Shown here piece by piece: positions 60,101 to 64,000 of a DNA stretch of 64,000 nucleotides. The stretch lies in assembly GCA_014825775.1 (NCBI GenBank), contig MVAQ01000113.1:1-64000 (forward strand). The letters are read 5' to 3'. Numbering within the stretch: the stretch's first letter is position 1; each line of letters begins with the position of its first letter. A program made the translations under genes and the position numbers. This DNA comes from Krasilnikovozyma curviuscula. Lineage: Eukaryota > Basidiomycota > Tremellomycetes > Cystofilobasidiales > Mrakiaceae. Below the pieces are notes generated by a model, which saw only the letters and a program-made list of their open reading frames with translations, was not told where the DNA came from and ran no database searches.

Positions 60101-61831
60101 CCGACACATGCTTGATGAGACGCTGTGTCAACTGAGATTCCAGATACGGTAACGGCGGGTTCAATGCTGGAGTTGGAGCTTTGCCGTCCGATGAGAGAGG
60201 AGGATCGGCAATGTTATGAAGAATTTCAAACGAACAGAGAAGCGGTGCGTTCTCTGGATGTTTTGGAGTTGATGAATGAGATTCGATATGCTGAGCGGAG
60301 TCGACCGAGGTTGTTCGTCGTCGGGCGTCAATGCCAGCGAAAGTATTGGGGAGTGGGACGTGTCTTGACGATGGTGATTGAGGTGTAACGTGAAGGCCGA
60401 CTTCTATCGCATCCCCTTTCCGAGAGGTAGCGAGGATTTGTCGTATGACCTGAGACAGGCAGCGAGATGTCAGTGGCAAAAATGAGTGAAAGGAAGAAGC
60501 AGAGTGTGACGTACATGGGCCAACATGTAAGATATCCCTCCTTCATCAGCGTTTACACTGATATGCTTCATTCCAACATCCCCGTGAAACAGCACAAGAT
60601 CTACCCCCGCTTGAGCCGTCAACCCACCCATCAAATCGCCCACGCTCTGCACCATTTCCGCGATGTCAAAATCCTCCGTTGAGCACTCCTTTAGACTTTC
60701 TTGTTCCGACAGCAAATTTGGCACCGGTATCCTGTCCGTTGGTTTATCGAGCGAAAGTATCCTACCAGCATTCTCACTCAGGTAGTTCAAGCTCTTCATC
60801 GCCGTAAGTAAGGAGGTCAGACTTGTACTTGGCATCTGAACAGTACAGGCCGAGAACTGCTCCTTGGCTGAGTCGAAGAGGTGTGGTGGTGTTAGTTGAA
60901 TGAGAGTCTGGATCGTAGCTTGAATTGAGTCTGCTAGTTCATGCGAAAGTGTTTCAAGTGGAGTAACTGGTGCAGAGGCTGAAGTGGCTGTTGTGCCAGA
61001 GGTTGTTCCATCTTCAGCATCGAAGAAGAGGTCACTGGCTGTGGAATGGGTTGAAGGTGAGAATGTCGATGACGTGCCGATGGGCGACTGGAATCCGTTG
61101 GGCGATGGTGCAGCGTTTGGCGAAGCTCCTTTACCAGAAGAGTGGTTTGTTCCCCAGAATGATGGATGTCGAAGGTTACCAAGTCTGGTAGACTGAGTGG
61201 GGGCTGATACTGTCCTCTGGAACGGTGGAAGTGGTGGTAGGTCCATGTGGTGGTGTGACGAAGAGTGGTGGTGATGCCCACGGCTCGACGAAGAAACCAA
61301 ATCTTCTGCTGAGGAACTGTTGCCGGACTCAGCTGCAGTTTCCCCCGAGTCGTCTACTGCTACTGTATCTGTTGGTAGCAACGTAGTTGTTGCTGGTGTT
61401 TGAACTGTCTTAGGTACGACGTGGTCGTTAATCATGCCACCCTGAAGTTCATCTGGGTTCAGCCTGGTGACTGAGCCACTCCTCGCACGGAGAGCAGCTG
61501 CTATCGACTTCTGCTCCTCGCCTACAGCATATTCCCCATCCCCTTCACCACCAGAGTTGTCTTTGGCGAACGGATCGTCTTGAAATGTCGTCGCTCCAGT
61601 CTCAAACGGATCTAGACGCTCAGAGGGACTTCCGTCCAACCTGGGATGGGCGAGGAATGGCTCTGACGACGCTGCTGATAGGTGGGCTGGGTATACTACA
61701 CTGTGCAAATCCTGCAGAAGGGAAGCTGGTATATCTGAACCAGGAGGGGGCTCTTCAGATCCCATCCTTAGGTCTGGAGGTCTCGACAGCAAAAGAGGGT
61801 CACTTCCATCAGTCATGCTGCCTGGTGACAT
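57198..61831 (-). CDS. SSK1: HOG-pathway response regulator Ssk1
   Basis: Receives phosphate from the Sln1-type relay and, when unphosphorylated, activates the Ssk2 MAPKKK of the osmotic-stress pathway. Six exons (60515-61831, 60449-58433, 58365-58241, 58179-57871, 57802-57427, 57361-57198) give 1435 aa. The C-terminal receiver starts NVLIVEDNPINQTILSTFM, has the phospho-acceptor Asp1155 in LILMDLQLPV, Thr in IIVALTASS and Lys1238 in FLTKPVSLKW; a short Pro/Ser-rich insert before strand 4 is usual for Ssk1. Residues about 290-845 look like a degenerate histidine-kinase core followed by a degenerate receiver (see findings). The first 280 residues are Ser/His-rich. The intron at 57803-57870 has a GC donor (CAG|GCAAGT), the only choice that keeps ALIDFEGWKRWK in frame. 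Confidence 0.93.
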
Positions 61832-62355
61832 CTCAAGGCTGAATAGAATTATGTGCTTACCTGTTCCTTTACCTCAAGATATATGAAATATCAGAACAGC
61901 GATCCTATTCTTCCAGGGGAGCGAGTGGGTCGTGCTGGTCAAGAAGCAAAGGAGGGGACGGCAGACCAGTCTTGGATTTCGAGGTCCTCATTGCTTGTGT
62001 CGGCAGCCGTATTTTTGAAAGCAATGTCCGGCGCTCGATTTGAAACAGGTCTCATAGTAGAAATAAAGTATATTGTTGGTTTACCTAAGCATCAGCTCTA
62101 AAAGAAGAGTTGAGCAGTTTGCGCTTTGCGTTGACGTCGAAAGAGATGACTTTTCCCAATAACAGAGATGGAAACCAGTCACACTAGCTTTCCGATACAT
62201 AAAAATTAAGAAGCATGTACTTAAAAGCCAATCTAGATCGAAAGAAAATGGAATTGCTTGGAAAGATTCAAGAAAGATCTTCAAAGGCGTGTGTTGTTCG
62301 GGCTGTTCGTCACTGAGTGCGACCAGCAGCGCTCAAGCACTTGTTCTAATACCAT
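61832..62355. other. intergenic, promoter of SSK1 and 3' region of ERG25
   Basis: About 520 nt between two minus-strand genes; no gene seen. Confidence 0.5.
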
Positions 62356-64000
62356 CTATTGAGACTTCTTCACCTTGTCCGCACCCCATGCTTTTGAAAG
62401 GACTTCTTGCTCAGCAGCGAGTCCCTCAGCAGTAGCCCTCTCATCCTCAGCCTTCATTACCTCCTCCTTTTTGGTAGCCTTAGCGGCCTTCACTCTGGCA
62501 CGATATGCTCTGTCTGTAAAAGTAAGTACAAATGAGTAAGTAAAATGAGAGGGTGTATAGCAAGAGGATGTGACCCTTGTGGGAGCTGAGCCGAAGCGAA
62601 GAGAGTTAGGACGTACACTTGGTGTCAGTTCCGAGCATTGCATCCCACCATCTGAAAGAGGTGGAGAAGTTGTTGGTGAAAGCCATGTGATGCTTAAAAC
62701 GGATTGGAACAAAGGATCAAGTTAGATAAAACTTCAATCGACAATCTGGCGGAAGGGGGGAATCTCACGTAATCGTGGTGTTCAGCTCCAGACCAGACTG
62801 GGAACCAGTGTCTTGTACCCCAAGGGAAATCGTATCCAGAGTGAGCTTCAATAGCTTGGAAAAGACGGAAGACGATCCAACAGCTACAGGGACGCGATGC
62901 ACAAAGGAAAAAGCGTAATGCGTCAATCGAGCAATTCTACAAAGCTAGAACTCTTCGGAACGAAGTGGGCTCACTAGACAGTAAAAATGTGCAAGTTTCC
63001 ATGGGTGGCCATAGCAAGGAGGATTGGTCCGGCGATGGTTCCAGTTCCAAGGATGAGGACCTCCAGAGGGTGAGCGTACTCAGCGGCAAGACCGAATGGA
63101 GCAGGGAACTCATGGTGGATCTTATGGATACGCTTGTACATGGTTGGGGTATGCAACCATCTATGGGCAAAGTAATGGAAGGCGTCTTCGAAGACTGCGA
63201 ACAAAGCGACTTGCCAGGCGATAGTCTTCCAAGTTGGGAATGGCACGGTGTGGGTAGCCATACCAAAGTATTCAGCCATTGGGTGGAAGCCCCAGATTTG
63301 TGGAAGTTCGACGGTGAAGTGAGAGAGGAGAACGAGCTTGGTACAGTCCCATTGTTGCTTGAAGGTTGGGATCTTGTTCTGTTTTGTGAAAATACGCTGG
63401 AGTTAAATCACCAAAGCTCCCGCTTCAAAAATAACCACAGCGCTGAGGCTTACAGGTTGAAGCTTCCACTGTCTGAAGTAGGGAATCTGATCAATGATGA
63501 CCAGAGGGAGACATCGACCAAAGTATACAATCTAAAAGTACATGAAAAAAATGGTAGACGTGAGCTTGCCTGCACGCGCCGCCGTCTCGTACGATGAATC
63601 GAAACTCATTCTGCAGGACTACATGGTCGAACAGGACACTCACCTCGTGAAGCAAAAAACTCATTACACCAGTAGCGATGACTGGGTTTCCCCACCATTG
63701 GTACCAAGCGACCTGAAGAGCGGCAGGGCCAATTTGAAAGGGAAACACGAAAGGGCGGGAGGTCAGTCTGAACGCTCTTCGAAAAAAGCAAAGAAAGTCC
63801 CGGCAGAAACAGATCAGGTGGAACAGTAAGCTGCTGATATCCATCTGCTCTTACGACACTAGTATGACTAGAAATCCAGAGCAGATAGGGGTATGCCGAA
63901 CTCACCCAGTACTTCTCGAGGAGACTCATGTCTTCCAAGCTCAAGCCTTCGTAGAGATTCGTCGACGCATGCTGGGCTCCAAAACCAGCTGCTGAGGTGA
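62356..64000 (-). CDS. ERG25: C4-methylsterol oxidase Erg25, 5' end missing
   Basis: ER-membrane di-iron oxygenase that oxidises the C4 methyl groups of ergosterol precursors. The gene runs off the right edge; the visible exons (63906-64000 partial, 63644-63712, 63454-63531, 62975-63378, 62769-62883, 62617-62692, 62356-62513) encode about 330 aa, most of the protein. The three His clusters of the fatty-acid-hydroxylase family are present: HYFAHRWLH (HX3H), HKIHHEF (HX2HH) and EHHDYHHMAF (HX2HH, across exons). Other marks are [25 protein letters not shown] and [11 protein letters not shown]. The tail is Lys/Glu/Ala-rich and ends KVKKSQ without a clear KKXX ER-retrieval signal at the exact end. 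The first few residues lie beyond the window. Confidence 0.93.

Noticed and set aside
1..64000. Transposons, CRISPR arrays, integrated viral genes, telomere repeats
   Set aside because: No transposase, integrase or reverse-transcriptase motifs, no direct-repeat arrays with spacers and no terminal telomere arrays were found on either strand.

Overview
The window is nuclear DNA of a fungus, most likely a basidiomycete yeast of the Tremellomycetes (Cryptococcus/Kwoniella-like). The basis is close gene packing on both strands, coding sequence cut by many short introns (mostly 50-90 nt, GTRNGT...YAG with CTRAC-type branch sites) and gene content typical of that group. No rRNA, tRNA, CRISPR, transposon or plasmid feature was recognised. 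All gene models below were built by hand-splicing: every junction given keeps the reading frame, and most were checked against family signatures; none has transcript support.

Layout, left to right: 5' part of a Yor1-type ABC transporter (-, runs off the left edge); a small secreted protein (+); the telomere protein Rap1 (+); the 40S biogenesis factor Tsr1 (+); inositol polyphosphate multikinase Arg82 (-); a cupin-domain protein (+); TFIIH subunit Tfb5 (-); a charged protein of unknown function (+); a Sly41-like triose-phosphate-type transporter (-); a glycerol-3-phosphate acyltransferase of the Sct1/Gpt2 type (-); a GPATCH4-like nucleolar protein (+); malic enzyme (+); a Skn1/Kre6 beta-glucan synthesis protein (+); a gelsolin-repeat protein (-); U3 snoRNP protein Rrp9 (-); F-box/WD40 protein Met30/SconB (-); an Flr1-like MFS drug transporter (-); an Sdt1-like pyrimidine 5'-nucleotidase (-); a ZNHIT2-like HIT zinc-finger protein (+); a seven-helix membrane protein (-); the DSB-repair ATPase Rad50 (+); the HOG-pathway response regulator Ssk1 (-); and the sterol C4-methyl oxidase Erg25 (-, 5' end beyond the right edge).

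This is core housekeeping and signalling DNA and not an accessory island; neighbouring genes do not form one pathway. Several pairs share compact head-to-head promoters (Tfb5/unknown, Sct1/GPATCH4-like, Sdt1/ZNHIT2-like, 7TM/Rad50). Loose themes are ribosome and snoRNP assembly (Tsr1, Rrp9, GPATCH4-like), chromosome ends and breaks (Rap1, Rad50), and membrane lipid or cell-wall synthesis (Sct1, Erg25, Skn1/Kre6).

The most interesting signals are: (1) Ssk1 appears to carry a complete but degenerate hybrid-histidine-kinase core (H-box-like SHEL, ATPase-like region without N/G boxes, a pseudo-receiver) ahead of its functional receiver; (2) extreme exon fragmentation, including a 3-nt start-codon-only exon and a 5-nt exon in RAD50, 4- and 10-nt exons in the GPATCH4-like gene, and a 23-nt exon that carries the acyltransferase histidine in SCT1; (3) three GC-AG introns that the reading frame requires; (4) Rap1 with two BRCT domains; (5) an unusually long 440-nt intron in an uncharacterised gene.
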